The translations under genes were made by a program, and so were the position numbers. This document shows, in pieces, positions 26,434 to 35,242 of a stretch of 35,302 nucleotides of DNA (positions are counted from its first letter, which is position 1; the number at the start of each line of letters is the position of its first letter). Source of the DNA: Pseudomonadota bacterium (GTDB lineage Bacteria; Myxococcota_A; UBA796; SXON01). Location of the stretch: positions 1-35,302 of the forward strand of contig JAUXTN010000040.1 of NCBI GenBank assembly GCA_030684355.1, written 5' to 3'. The notes under the pieces were generated by a model. That model was given only the letters and a program-made list of their open reading frames with translations. It ran no database searches and was not told where the DNA came from.

Positions 26434-27786
26434 ATGTTCAACAGCCTGAACCTTACTTCTTTCGCCTCGTCCCCCTTCCTGCCCGCGATCTGGCCGCGCC
26501 GCGCCGCGCCCGTCCAAAGCTCCCCCGCGGAGAGCTACCGCGCGGTCGGGAGTCTCGTCCTCCAGGCGGCAGGCGCGCCGCTCCCGCACGTGGAGGTGGA
26601 GCTCTGGGCGCGCGCGTCCCTGCGCCCCGATCGGTTCCTCGCCCGGGGCACCACCGACGCGCAGGGTCGGTTCGACCTCGCCTACGACGCGCTCGCCGCG
26701 GGCTCGCTGGGGCGGCCGACGCTCGAGGGCCGCGTGATCGAGCGCCTCGGCACCGGCCGTCGGGTCGTGCACACGTTCGAGGGCCCGAGGGAGGCCCGCT
26801 CGTTGTTCCTCGATCTCGGTGTCCAACGCCTGCCTCGCCTCCCGCTCCCGTGCCCGGCCGAGCTCCGCGCGGGGCCGCCGATGCCTGCCGACGGCGTCGT
26901 CGGGATGCCCCGGTCCCACCCGCTCTGCCGGCCCGCCCCCTTCCACAAGCAGGTGCGGGCGCGCGTGTTCCCGGTCGCGGTCGCACCCGACGCCGTGCAC
27001 GCCGAGCTCCCCCCGTGCCTCGAGGTCCTCCCGGGTTTCGAGGGCCAGGCGCTCTGGTACGTCATGGACTACCCGGCCGCCTACGCCCCCTCGGACCCCA
27101 CCGGCGCGGTGTACCCCTTCCAGGAGCTCGTCGTGGCCACGCTCGTCCGCGAGCGCGACCGCCGCGGGCCCGGCAGCATCGGGCTCTTCCTCCTCGCGAT
27201 CTACGTCAACAGCGACGTAGCGCTCGTGGTCGGGCGCGAGCTGTACGGGTTCCCGAAGAAGCTCGCCCAGATCGAGGTCGGCGAGTCGAGCGTGCGGGTG
27301 CGGCGGGCGGGGCTCGCGCCGGGAGAGCCGCCCGGGCGCGTGCACCCGATCGACCTCGTGCGCGGCCAGTGGGCGCCCGAGACGAAGCGCGTCTCCCCCG
27401 CGGACGGGCTCCGCGGCTTCCTCCTCGACCGCGTGAGCCTCGTGACCTCGCGCACCGCCCTGGCCGCGGTGCGGAGCGTCTTCGACCTCCCGTTCTACAC
27501 CCACCAGGTCCTCCTCACGCCGCGCACGCCCACCGGCCCGGCGTCGGCGGTGTCGCGCGTGTGGCGCTCGCCGCTCGACAACGTGCGCATCGAGGGGGCC
27601 GCGAGGCTCGGGGCGGCGCGGTTCGACCTGGGCGCCTCGACGGTCGATCCGCTGTACCGGTTCGCACCGGGGCACGAGCCCGTGGTGTCGGCGGCGTCGG
27701 GCGTCCGCATCGACGTGTCGTTCAGCATGGACGCCGCGGAGCCGGTCGGGGGGGACCGCGCGGTGCTGGAGGTGGCGCATGGGTAG
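26434..27786 (+). CDS. Acetoacetate-decarboxylase-family protein with N-terminal transthyretin-like domain
   Basis: 450 residues; ATG 26434 is chosen (MFNSLNLTSFASSPFLPAIW), although the frame is open to 26353. Residues ~25-130 are a beta-sandwich of the carboxypeptidase-regulatory/transthyretin-like kind: YRAVGSLVLQAAGAPLPHVE, VELWARA, and ARGTTDAQGRFDLAYD. Residues ~165-445 are an acetoacetate decarboxylase (ADC) fold: ALWYVMDYPAAY, YPFQELVVATLV, GLFLLAIYVNSDVALVVGRE, then LYGFPKKLAQIEV. Lys275/Lys276 in GFPKK correspond to the Schiff-base lysine pair of classical ADC. ADC removes CO2 from acetoacetate; many family members act on other beta-keto acids or have lost the activity. Its stop overlaps the next start by 8 bases, tying it to the FAD protein. 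No signal peptide is obvious. True substrate unknown. Confidence 0.83.
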   Translation: MFNSLNLTSFASSPFLPAIWPRRAAPVQSSPAESYRAVGSLVLQAAGAPLPHVEVELWARASLRPDRFLARGTTDAQGRFDLAYDALAAGSLGRPTLEGRVIERLGTGRRVVHTFEGPREARSLFLDLGVQRLPRLPLPCPAELRAGPPMPADGVVGMPRSHPLCRPAPFHKQVRARVFPVAVAPDAVHAELPPCLEVLPGFEGQALWYVMDYPAAYAPSDPTGAVYPFQELVVATLVRERDRRGPGSIGLFLLAIYVNSDVALVVGRELYGFPKKLAQIEVGESSVRVRRAGLAPGEPPGRVHPIDLVRGQWAPETKRVSPADGLRGFLLDRVSLVTSRTALAAVRSVFDLPFYTHQVLLTPRTPTGPASAVSRVWRSPLDNVRIEGAARLGAARFDLGASTVDPLYRFAPGHEPVVSAASGVRIDVSFSMDAAEPVGGDRAVLEVAHG

Positions 27787-29407
27787 CGGCCGCCCCCCGC
27801 GGAAGCACGCGGTCGTGGTGGGCGGCGGGATCGCGGGGTTGAGCGCGGCGGTCGCGCTGGGGCGCGCCGGGGTGGAGGTGACGGTCGTGGAGGCCGGGGC
27901 GGTGGCCGGCGGGCGTCTCTCCACGCCCGGTCGCTTCGAGTTCACCTGGGCCGGCGAGCCCTTCTCCTTCCCGATCGAGCACGGGGTCCACGGCATCTGG
28001 CGGCGCTATCGGAACCTCCGCCGGCTCATCGAGTGGTGCGGCCTCGACCACCACCTGCGCGATCCCGGCCCCCAGGAGATGATCACGTTGATGCCCGGCA
28101 CGGACCGCATCCACCCGGTCGAGGTGGCGCGGCTCGTGCAGTGGTCGCGCATCCCGGCGCCGTTCGCGCAGATGAAGCCCTGGCTCGACCCCACGCTGTT
28201 CCGCGCGGTGGTGCAGCACGGCCCCCGCGGGCTCCTGTCCCTCGCGAGCGGCTGGCACTTCCTCGCCTACGACACGGCGTCCGACGCCGACATGGCCGCC
28301 TACGACGCCGTCTCCGTCTCCGACCTGACCGCCGCCTGGCCCCCCGCGTTCCGCGCCCAGTTCGAGGCCCTCTCCCACTCGGGGTACTTCGACGAGACCG
28401 GCGCCATCAGCCTCGCGACGTTCTGCCTGGGGTTCGCGTTCTACGTCACCGACGACCGGCGGGACGCCTACTTCGACGTCTTCGACACCGACGCGCACGA
28501 GGCTCTTGTGGGGCCCGTGTGCGCCGCGATCCGGACGCTCGGGGGCCACCTCCGCCTCGGCACCCGCGTGGAGGCCCTCCGGTGGACCGGGCAGGACGCG
28601 ACCTCGCGGGCGAGCGGCGTCACCGTCGTGACCCCCGAGGGGAGGCGGGAGGAGATCGCCGCCGACGCCGTGGTGCTCGCCCTCGATCCGCCCGCGCTGC
28701 GCCAGCTCAGCCAGGGGACGCCCGCCGAGGCGCCCGGCCTAGGGGGTGCGTCGACCCGCGGCTTGCCGAGCATGGCCGTGCGCCTCTGGTTCACGCGCGC
28801 GCCCCCGGACGACCGCGCCGCGAGCGGCATGCTCGCCAACCTCGACGCCGACAACTTCTTCTGGTTGCACCGGTGGCAGGCGCCGTTCCAAGCCTGGCAC
28901 GCCCGCACCGGCGGCGGGGTGTTGGAGTGTCACCTCTACGGGCACCACGCCACCCGCGCCCAGATCGAGACGGACGAGGAGGCGATCGATCGGGTGCGGG
29001 CCATGGCCGAGCGCGTGTGGCCGGGGCTCGCGGGGTCGTTCGCGATCGGACACCTCCAACGCAACGCGGCGACGCACGTGTCCTTCCACCCCGGGGCGAT
29101 GCGCGCGCTCCCGCCGGTGCGGAGCAGCGTCGCCAACGTGGCGCGCGCGGGCGACGGCATCGCGTGCGAGCACGCCGTCCTGTACCTGGAGCGCGCCTGC
29201 CTCACCGGGACCCTCGCGGCGCGCGAGGTGCTCCCCGCGCTGGGGATCCCGATCGCGCGGGTGCCCGAGCCGTTGGCCCCGGAGCCCGCGGAGCGCACGG
29301 TCGTCTACGCGCGGCGCGCGGCGCGAGTGTTGCGACGCGCGGGGCTCCTGACCCCGCTCCGGCCGGGCGTGCCGACGGCGCCCAACGTGGCGGAGGGGCG
29401 GGAGTAG
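27779..29407 (+). CDS. FAD-dependent oxidoreductase, phytoene-desaturase/CrtU-like amine oxidase superfamily
   Basis: 542 residues from ATG 27779, which overlaps the previous gene's stop (ATGGGTAG), so translation is probably coupled. N-terminal Rossmann fold for FAD: HAVVVGGGIAGLSAAVALGR then VTVVEAG and GGRLST. The middle has the helical substrate domain of carotenoid desaturases (ISLATFCLGFAFYV). The C-terminal segment NVARAGDGIACEHAVLYLER followed by ACLTGTLAAREVL fits the AGD...ALMERA..TGRLAAN pattern of CrtI/CrtU-type enzymes. CrtU (isorenieratene synthase) aromatises carotene end rings, but no other carotenoid genes are in the window, so the substrate is open. Genetic coupling to an ADC-family protein suggests both act on one lipid- or keto-acid-type substrate (inference). 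Confidence 0.85.
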   Translation: MGSGRPPRKHAVVVGGGIAGLSAAVALGRAGVEVTVVEAGAVAGGRLSTPGRFEFTWAGEPFSFPIEHGVHGIWRRYRNLRRLIEWCGLDHHLRDPGPQEMITLMPGTDRIHPVEVARLVQWSRIPAPFAQMKPWLDPTLFRAVVQHGPRGLLSLASGWHFLAYDTASDADMAAYDAVSVSDLTAAWPPAFRAQFEALSHSGYFDETGAISLATFCLGFAFYVTDDRRDAYFDVFDTDAHEALVGPVCAAIRTLGGHLRLGTRVEALRWTGQDATSRASGVTVVTPEGRREEIAADAVVLALDPPALRQLSQGTPAEAPGLGGASTRGLPSMAVRLWFTRAPPDDRAASGMLANLDADNFFWLHRWQAPFQAWHARTGGGVLECHLYGHHATRAQIETDEEAIDRVRAMAERVWPGLAGSFAIGHLQRNAATHVSFHPGAMRALPPVRSSVANVARAGDGIACEHAVLYLERACLTGTLAAREVLPALGIPIARVPEPLAPEPAERTVVYARRAARVLRRAGLLTPLRPGVPTAPNVAEGRE

Positions 29408-29414
29408 GGACGGG

Positions 29415-30458
29415 TCACCCCGTGGCGATCATCCCCAGGCGATGGAGCAGCTCGGCGTTGGCGATGGCCCCGCCCGCCGCGCCGCGGATGGCGTTGTGGG
29501 CGAGCGCGAAGAGCTTGACCCCCATCACCTCGCAGCGCTCGACGCGGCCGACGGTGATGGCCATGCCGTTGCCGGCCATGGCGTCGGTGCGCGGCGTGGG
29601 GCGGTCCCGGCGCTCGGTGAGGCGGAGGAGCGGGCGCGGGGAGGAGGGGAGATCGTAGGGCGCGACGAACTCGCGGAGGCAGGCCACGACGTCCTCGGGG
29701 GAGGGGTCGCCCTTCAGGCGGATCTGCGCGGCGATGAGGTGCCCGTCCGTGACGGGGACGCGCACGCACCGCGCGGAGATGGGGAACGGCGCGCGGTCGA
29801 TGGTGCCGCCGAGGAGCGTGCCGAGGATCTTCCTGGGCTCCTCGGCCACCTTCTCCTCCTCGTCGCCGGGGTGGGGGTGCACGTTGCCGAGCATGTCCCA
29901 CGCGCTCTCGCCGGGGTAGCCCGCGCCGGAGACGGCCTGGTAGCTCGCGCAGGTGACGGCCTCGACGCCGTAGGCGCGGTGGAGCGGCGCCAGGGCGACG
30001 ACCAACGGGATGCACGTACAATTGGGGTTCGTGACGATGGCCCCGCGCGCGCCGCGGATCAGCTCGAGGTGGTCGGGGTTGACCTCGGGGATGAGGAGCG
30101 GCACCTCGGGCGCCATGCGGTAGGCGCTGGCGTTGGAGATGACGAGGTGCCCGGCGTCGCGGAACGCGGCCTCGATGCCGACGGCGGCGCCCTTGTCGAG
30201 CGCGGAGAAGACGACCTGGGAGCGCACGGCGGCGGGATCGCACGCGACGACGACGCGATCCTGGAGGAGGGGTTCGCTGTCGAGGCGCCATGGCGCGGCG
30301 TCCCCGTAGCGCTTGCCGGCCGAGCGGTCGGAGGCCGCGAGCTCGGCGACGCGGAACAGCGGGTGCCGGTCGAGGAGCTCCAGGAAGCGCTGGCCCACCA
30401 TGCCGGTGGCGCCCAGGATGGCGACGTCGATGCGCGGTGTCATGGCGGGTGCAGTCAT
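29415..30458 (-). CDS. asd: Aspartate-semialdehyde dehydrogenase, archaeal/fungal-type
   Basis: 347 residues. It reduces aspartyl phosphate to aspartate semialdehyde with NADPH, the branch point to lysine/diaminopimelate, threonine and methionine. Nucleotide site: [18 protein letters not shown]. Catalytic Cys147 lies in [11 protein letters not shown], followed by [12 protein letters not shown] and the C-terminal helix [18 protein letters not shown]. The sequence resembles the archaeal/yeast branch more than the E. coli type. The start is ATG 30458, with GGGGAG eight bases upstream; a second in-frame ATG (30443) lies in a 15-base tandem duplication. It is convergent with the FAD gene (7 bases apart) and lies 90 bases after the small lipoprotein gene on the same strand; that 90-base gap holds no other recognisable element. 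Confidence 0.96.
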   Translation of the reverse strand: MTAPAMTPRIDVAILGATGMVGQRFLELLDRHPLFRVAELAASDRSAGKRYGDAAPWRLDSEPLLQDRVVVACDPAAVRSQVVFSALDKGAAVGIEAAFRDAGHLVISNASAYRMAPEVPLLIPEVNPDHLELIRGARGAIVTNPNCTCIPLVVALAPLHRAYGVEAVTCASYQAVSGAGYPGESAWDMLGNVHPHPGDEEEKVAEEPRKILGTLLGGTIDRAPFPISARCVRVPVTDGHLIAAQIRLKGDPSPEDVVACLREFVAPYDLPSSPRPLLRLTERRDRPTPRTDAMAGNGMAITVGRVERCEVMGVKLFALAHNAIRGAAGGAIANAELLHRLGMIATG

Positions 30459-30467
30459 GGCGGGTGC
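30439..30467. repeat. 15-bp tandem duplication containing both asd start codons
   Basis: The 14-base sequence GTCATGGCGGGTGC occurs at 30439-30452 and 30454-30467 with a 15-base period. On the minus strand each copy holds an in-frame ATG, but only the upstream one has a Shine-Dalgarno sequence. Confidence 0.85.
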
Positions 30468-30548
30468 TCCCCTTTTTGGGACCTCCCGCCTAACCGCTCG
30501 GGACGGGCCGAGGCGGCCCCGCGGCGCGCCCCCGCCCGATCCGCGCGA

Positions 30549-31133
30549 CTACGGCACGCGCGTGAGCTCGGTCGAGAAGGCGCCCCAGGCGTAGTACCAC
30601 TCGCCGCCGGAGGCGATGGTGCCGCCCTCGACCGTCAACGAGAGGATGTCGCCCGCGATGGTGGCGGAGAACGGGGCCGTGCCCGACACCCCGGCCGCCG
30701 TGATGTCGATGCCGACGGTGCCGGACCACGTCGTCTCGTCGAGGGTGTCGCCCTCGAGCGTCCAGTCCGAGATGCTCATGCCCGGGGGCGCGCACGCGAA
30801 CCAGCCGTCGCCCACCACCGCGGCCGTGTTGTCCGCGGGCAGCGTGACCGAGAGGTTGGACGTGCAGCTCCCCGTCAGGAGGGCAAAGCCACCCTCCTCG
30901 AGGTTGACCGTGGGCACGCCCTCCCACGTCCCGGCCCAGGCCGGCTCGGTGTCGGTGTCGGTGTCCGTATCGGTGTCGGTGTCGGTGTCCGTGTCCGTGT
31001 CGGTGTCCGTGTCCGTGTCCGTGTCCGTGTCGGCGTCCGTGTCGGTGTCGGCGTCGCCGCTGTCGACGGGTCCGGTGTCGTCCTTCGGGGCGCCCGTACA
31101 GGCGATGGCGAGCAGCAGTACCAGGTAGTGCAT
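30549..31133 (-). CDS. Lipoprotein with Asp-Thr repeat stalk and small beta-rich domain
   Basis: 194 residues; ATG 31133 has GGAGG four bases upstream and begins the signal peptide MHYLVLLLAIAC, with lipobox AIAC, so Cys12 is the lipidation site. The open frame extends upstream, but this start gives the proper signal. Residues ~27-63 are an almost pure (Asp-Thr)n stalk. The rest (PAWAGTWEGVPTVNLEEGGF..., SDWTLEGDTLDETTWSGTVG, IAGDILSLTVEGGTIASGGEW) has strand pairs like a small lipocalin- or beta-sandwich-type domain, with two cysteines (GSCTS, FACAP) likely disulfide-bonded. No family recognised. The acidic stalk would hold the domain away from the membrane and may bind cations. It resembles the N-terminus of the lipoprotein at 18287-20041 but not its other domains. 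Confidence 0.83.
   Translation of the reverse strand: MHYLVLLLAIACTGAPKDDTGPVDSGDADTDTDADTDTDTDTDTDTDTDTDTDTDTDTDTDTEPAWAGTWEGVPTVNLEEGGFALLTGSCTSNLSVTLPADNTAAVVGDGWFACAPPGMSISDWTLEGDTLDETTWSGTVGIDITAAGVSGTAPFSATIAGDILSLTVEGGTIASGGEWYYAWGAFSTELTRVP
30949..31050. repeat. Hexanucleotide-like tract encoding the (Asp-Thr)n stalk
   Basis: The plus strand shows consecutive GTGTCG/GTGTCC/GTATCG hexamers, interrupted by a few GCGTCC units. Six-base steps keep the frame, so the stalk length can vary between strains without breaking the protein. Confidence 0.8.
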
Positions 31134-31240
31134 CGATCCTCCACGAGGTTGGTAGCCGGGAACGGTCCCGACTTGCAACCCCGCCACGATCTGCACGTCC
31201 ACGATGCCGGAGCGGGTGCGCACGGCTAACCGGGAGGGTG

Positions 31241-33040
31241 ATGCTCTCGCTCCTCCTGCACATGCACCAGCCGGACTACCGGGATCCGAAGACCGGCATC
31301 CCCACGATGCCCTGGGTGCGCCTGCACGCGACGCGCGGCTACCGCGACGTGCCGCATGTCATCGCGCAGACCGGCGCCCGCGTCACCGTGAACGTGGTGC
31401 CCTCGCTCATCGACCAGTGGGAGCACTACCGCGCGGGCGGCACCGACACGCACCTCGCGCTCGCGCGCCGCCCCATCGCCTCGCTGGAGCCGCACGAGGT
31501 GGCGTGGCTCCTCCAGAACTTCTTCCACGGCTGCCCGTCCACGTTCGCGTGGTTCCCGGCCTGGGGCGAACTCCTGGCGCGTCGCGACGCCGGCGAGCGC
31601 TTCGACACGGGCCGCCTGCGCGACGTCGTCGTGTGGTCGAACCTCGCCTGGTTCGGCTTCTCCGCGCTGCGCGACCACCCCGAGCTGCGCGAGCTCCGTC
31701 GCAAGGGGGAGGGGTACACGGAGGCCGAGAAGGACCACGTGCTCGACGTCCAGACGGCGATCCTGCGCGAGCTCCCCGGGCTCTACCGCGGGCTGCCCGA
31801 GGTGAGCTGCACGCCCTACTACCACCCCATCCTGCCGCTCCTCGTGGACACCGCCCACGCCCGTCGGAGCATGCCGGGCGTGCCGGATCCGGGCTTCCGG
31901 TGGGCCGAGGACGCGCGGGAGCAGCTCGTGCGCGCCCGGGCGCGCGTGGAGGAGTGGATCGGCAAGCCGGTGCGCGGGCTCTGGCCGTCGGAGGGCTCGG
32001 TGAGCCCCGAGGTGATCGAGCTCGCGGCGGATGCCGGGTACAAGTGGTTCGCGACGGACGAGGAGGTCCTCACGCGCTCGGGACGCGATCCGGGCGATAT
32101 CGGCGGGCCCTGGGAGGTAGGGCGGATGCGCGGGATCTTCCGCGACCACGGGCTCTCGGACCGGGTCGGCTTCGTCTACTCGAGCTGGCGCGGGGAGGAG
32201 GCCGCGGCGGACCTCCTCCATCGCCTCGGCGACCGCCCCCGGCTGCTCGCGCTCGACGGCGAGAACCCCTGGGAGTCCTACCGCGACGCTGGCGAGCACT
32301 TCCTCCGCGCGCTGCTCGGCCGCGCCCGGACCCGCACCTGCGGCGAGATGGCGGCCGACCGCCCGCGGGGCCGCGTCCACTCCCTGCACACGGGCTCGTG
32401 GATCGGCGGCGACTTCAAGATCTGGATCGGCCACCCCGAGGATCGCGCCGCGTGGGAGCTCCTCCGCGACGCCCGCGCCGAGTGGGAGCGCCGCGGCCGT
32501 CCGCCCGGGTCACGCGAGCACCTGCTCTCCGCCCAGGGGAGCGACTGGTTCTGGTGGTACGGCGACGAGTTCAGCACCCCCTTCGAGGGCGAGTTCGACC
32601 GCCTCTTCCGCGCCCACCTCATCGCCGCGTGGGAGGCCATGGGCGGCCCCGTCCCCCCCGCGCTCCTCGAGCCCATCAAGCGCGCCGCCACCGGCATCGT
32701 AGCGCCGTTGGCACCGCTCCCGGCGGACGGCGACGACTGGTTCGCGTGGGCCTCCGCCGGGCGCGTGGCGCTGCGCGCCGGGGCGATGGCCCCGGTGCGC
32801 GGCATGCCGCGGAGCCTGCTCTTCGGCGAGCGGGACGGGAAGCTGCACCTGAAGCTCGTGCCCTCCGGCGAGGGGTGGGTGGTGCACGGCGGCGGGGCGG
32901 CGGTGCCGTTCGAGGGCGACCGCGCGGTCCTCGACGACGGGGACATCGTGCTCGCGGGGCCACACGGGCTCCGGGTGCCGGGCGAGGGCGTCTTGCGGCT
33001 GCCGTGGCGGGAGCGGGGGCCGGGGGTGCCGGAGCGGTAG
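31241..33040 (+). CDS. Glycoside hydrolase family 57 (alpha-amylase/glucanotransferase type)
   Basis: 599 residues; ATG 31241 with GGAGG just upstream (a GTG directly before it is an alternative). GH57 enzymes act on alpha-glucans such as glycogen. Signature regions: LLLHMHQPDYRDP at the N-terminus, TPYYHPILPLL, the nucleophile Glu251 in LWPSEGSVSPEV, ATDEEVL, LDGENPWESY (Asp339 and Glu341), HTGSWIGGDFKIWIG, and AQGSDWFWWYGDEF. There is no signal peptide, so it is cytoplasmic, probably in glycogen or maltodextrin turnover. The last ~100 residues form an extra beta domain (LFGERDGKLHLKLV, GDIVLAGPHGLRVPGEGVLR). It lies 27 bases before the MFS permease gene on the same strand, and a two-gene unit is likely. 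Exact specificity cannot be read from sequence. Confidence 0.93.
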   Translation: MLSLLLHMHQPDYRDPKTGIPTMPWVRLHATRGYRDVPHVIAQTGARVTVNVVPSLIDQWEHYRAGGTDTHLALARRPIASLEPHEVAWLLQNFFHGCPSTFAWFPAWGELLARRDAGERFDTGRLRDVVVWSNLAWFGFSALRDHPELRELRRKGEGYTEAEKDHVLDVQTAILRELPGLYRGLPEVSCTPYYHPILPLLVDTAHARRSMPGVPDPGFRWAEDAREQLVRARARVEEWIGKPVRGLWPSEGSVSPEVIELAADAGYKWFATDEEVLTRSGRDPGDIGGPWEVGRMRGIFRDHGLSDRVGFVYSSWRGEEAAADLLHRLGDRPRLLALDGENPWESYRDAGEHFLRALLGRARTRTCGEMAADRPRGRVHSLHTGSWIGGDFKIWIGHPEDRAAWELLRDARAEWERRGRPPGSREHLLSAQGSDWFWWYGDEFSTPFEGEFDRLFRAHLIAAWEAMGGPVPPALLEPIKRAATGIVAPLAPLPADGDDWFAWASAGRVALRAGAMAPVRGMPRSLLFGERDGKLHLKLVPSGEGWVVHGGGAAVPFEGDRAVLDDGDIVLAGPHGLRVPGEGVLRLPWRERGPGVPER

Positions 33041-33067
33041 GCCCGCCCTCACGGGATAGGCTTCGCG

Positions 33068-34303
33068 ATGCCCGCCCGCCCTGGTCGCGACACGCTCGTG
33101 CGCTTCGGCCTCCTCGTGAGCCTCTACCTGTCGCAGGGGCTCCCGTACGGGTTCTTCACGCAGGCCCTGCCGGTCCTGTTGCGGCAGCAGGGCGCGACGC
33201 TCCCCGAGATCGGCCTCGCCAACCTGCTCGCCCTCCCGTGGATGCTGAAATTCGTCTGGGCGCCGCTCGTGGACCGCCGCGCGCACGGGCGGTTGGGCCG
33301 GCGGCGCGGGTTCATCCTGCCGATCCAGCTCCTGACCGTCGGCGTGCTCCTCGCGTTGGCGTGGGTGGATCCCGCCATGGGCCTCGGCCCCGTGCTCGCC
33401 GCCGTGCTCGTGTGCAACCTGCTCGCCGCGACGCAGGACATCGCCACCGACGCCCTCGCGGTCGACCTCCTCGGCCCCGAGGAGCGCGGGATGGGGAACG
33501 GCGTGCAGGTCGCCGCCTACCGCGTGGGGATGGTGCTCGGCGGGGGCGCGCTGCTCGTGGTGTTCGACGCCCTCGGCTGGACCCGCAGCTTCGTCGCCAT
33601 GGCCTGCATCCTCGCGGTCGCGACGTTGCCCATCGCGTTCTGGCGCGAGCCGGCCCACGCGGCGCCACCCTCCTCCGCCGGCATCGACTGGAGCGCCCTC
33701 GGCGTGTGGTGGTCGCGCACGGACACCGCGGCGTGGCTCCTCCTGCTCTTCGTCTACAAGCTCGGCGATGCCCTCGCGGGCGCGATGGTGCGCCCCATGA
33801 TGGTGGACGCCGGCCTCGGCCTCGCCGACGTGGGCTGGATCCTCGGCACGGTGGGGAGCGGGATGGGGCTCGTGGGCGCGATGCTCGGGGGGTGGGGCGC
33901 GGGTGTGCTCGGCCGTCGCCGGGCGCTGCTCGGCTTCGGGCTCCTCCAGGCGGCGTCGGTGGCCGGGTACATGTACGCCGCCGCGCACCCGACGTTGGGG
34001 GTGTTCCAGGTCATGGCGGCCGCCGAGCACCTCTTCGGCGGGATGGCGACCGTGGCGCTCTTCACCGCCATGATGGACGCCTGCCGGCCGGAGCGCGCCG
34101 CCACCGACTACACGCTCCAGGCCTGCGTCGTGGTGGCCGCGACGGGGCTCGGCGCCGTCGTGAGCGGGTTCGTGGCGGAGCCGCTCGGGTACATGGGCCA
34201 CTTCGCGCTGTCCGCGGTGGTGTGCCTCGTCGGGCTGGGGCTCGTCGCGATCTACACCGCGCGGGATGGGGGGTTCACCCCACGGCTGGAAGCGGCGGCG
34301 TAG
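33068..34303 (+). CDS. MFS permease of the AmpG (muropeptide/acetyl-CoA transporter) family
   Basis: 411 residues from ATG 33068; only a weak GGGATAGG lies upstream. Twelve hydrophobic segments can be traced. The family signature is strong: LYLSQGLPYGFFTQALPVLL in helix 1, LPWMLKFVWAPLVDR, the RRRGFILPIQ loop, and ATQDIATDALAVDLLGPEERG in helix 4-5. AmpG in enterobacteria imports GlcNAc-anhydroMurNAc peptides for cell-wall recycling. Other family members carry other substrates, so the solute here is not certain. A peptidoglycan role would suit the PBP in the window but is not backed by neighbouring recycling genes. It follows GH57 by 27 bases and is convergent with the oxygenase gene (9 bases). 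Confidence 0.87.
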   Translation: MPARPGRDTLVRFGLLVSLYLSQGLPYGFFTQALPVLLRQQGATLPEIGLANLLALPWMLKFVWAPLVDRRAHGRLGRRRGFILPIQLLTVGVLLALAWVDPAMGLGPVLAAVLVCNLLAATQDIATDALAVDLLGPEERGMGNGVQVAAYRVGMVLGGGALLVVFDALGWTRSFVAMACILAVATLPIAFWREPAHAAPPSSAGIDWSALGVWWSRTDTAAWLLLLFVYKLGDALAGAMVRPMMVDAGLGLADVGWILGTVGSGMGLVGAMLGGWGAGVLGRRRALLGFGLLQAASVAGYMYAAAHPTLGVFQVMAAAEHLFGGMATVALFTAMMDACRPERAATDYTLQACVVVAATGLGAVVSGFVAEPLGYMGHFALSAVVCLVGLGLVAIYTARDGGFTPRLEAAA

Positions 34304-34312
34304 GCGGCCTGG

Positions 34313-35242
34313 CTACCCGGCCACCCACCACCCCGACAAGGTGAGGCGCTCGCGCCGGGGCGGCTCGACCACGTGCCAGGACTCGGCGTCGGGCACGAAC
34401 AGGCAGAGGTCGCCGGCGTAGGGGAGCCAGCGCTCGTCGACGACGAAGCCGTCGGGCGTGGGCGTGCCGAACGCGATGGCGCCGCCGTCCGCGGCGGTCC
34501 AGCGCTCGGTGAGGCCGAGGGCCCAGGTGGCGGCGTAGCGGCGGCCGTCGGGGTGGGCGCGCATGCCGTCGCCGGGGCCCATCCGCCAGGCGTTGGCGAC
34601 GAGGCCGGCGGGGATCCCGACGCCGAGCGCACCGCCGACGAGGGCGCGCAGGACATGATCGTGGAGCAGGGCACGCCACGCGGTGAGGGCGGGGGGCGCG
34701 GCGGAGGAGGGGGCGTCGCCGGGGGCGGGGGGAACGGCCCGCCACGCGTGGACCCGGTCCGTCTCGAAGCGCGTGAAGGGGAGCGCGCGAACCTCGGCCG
34801 CGAGCGCGGCGGCATCGGCGGGCGAGAGGAGGCCGCGGAGGACGAGGCGGGCGCGGCCGGCGGCGCGGTCCTCGCCGAGCCGGCGCCAGGCCTCGGGATC
34901 GCGCCACGCGGGCGCGACGGGGGCGGGGAGGGCGGCGGCGAGCGCGGGGTCGAGGTGGACGGGGGGAGGGACCGGGGCCTCCGCGAGGGGGAGGGCGCGC
35001 GCGGCCCAGACCCGGCGGCGGAGCTCGTCCGCGACGGGGCCCTCCAGCAGGAGGGCGTCGGCGAGGCGGGCGGCGAGGGTGGGCGACGCCGAGAGGTCGG
35101 CGAGCGCGGCCACCTCGGCCGGCGGCACGCTGGTGAGCCGCTCCAGGAGCGGATCGTAGAGGTCGACCCCGCCGTCGGCACGGACGTGCCGGAGCACCTC
35201 GGGCCGGAGTGTCTGGGGCCGGAGTGTCGGCGGGGCGATCAC
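34313..35242 (-). CDS. 2-oxoglutarate/Fe(II) dioxygenase-like protein (prolyl-hydroxylase-type fold)
   Basis: 309 residues from GTG 35242, with no clear ribosome site; a nearby ATG/GTG upstream beyond the window edge cannot be excluded. The C-terminal half has the jelly-roll iron motif. His230 and Asp232 are in AHPDGRR, the distal His290 is in ESWHVVE, and the Arg of RRERLTLSGWW is the likely 2-oxoglutarate anchor. ATWALGLTERWTAADGGAIA lies between, as in prolyl-4-hydroxylase-like enzymes. The N-terminal ~100 residues (LRHVRADGGVDLYDPLLERL and an Ala/Leu-rich helix bundle) are a separate small domain, perhaps for substrate recognition. The substrate could be a protein Pro/Lys/Asn or a small molecule. 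It is convergent with the MFS permease gene. Confidence 0.82.
   Translation of the reverse strand: MIAPPTLRPQTLRPEVLRHVRADGGVDLYDPLLERLTSVPPAEVAALADLSASPTLAARLADALLLEGPVADELRRRVWAARALPLAEAPVPPPVHLDPALAAALPAPVAPAWRDPEAWRRLGEDRAAGRARLVLRGLLSPADAAALAAEVRALPFTRFETDRVHAWRAVPPAPGDAPSSAAPPALTAWRALLHDHVLRALVGGALGVGIPAGLVANAWRMGPGDGMRAHPDGRRYAATWALGLTERWTAADGGAIAFGTPTPDGFVVDERWLPYAGDLCLFVPDAESWHVVEPPRRERLTLSGWWVAG

Noticed and set aside
31204..34344. 1046-codon plus-strand open frame overlapping GH57 and the MFS gene
   Set aside because: Arg/Ala/Pro-rich alternate frame of two recognised genes.
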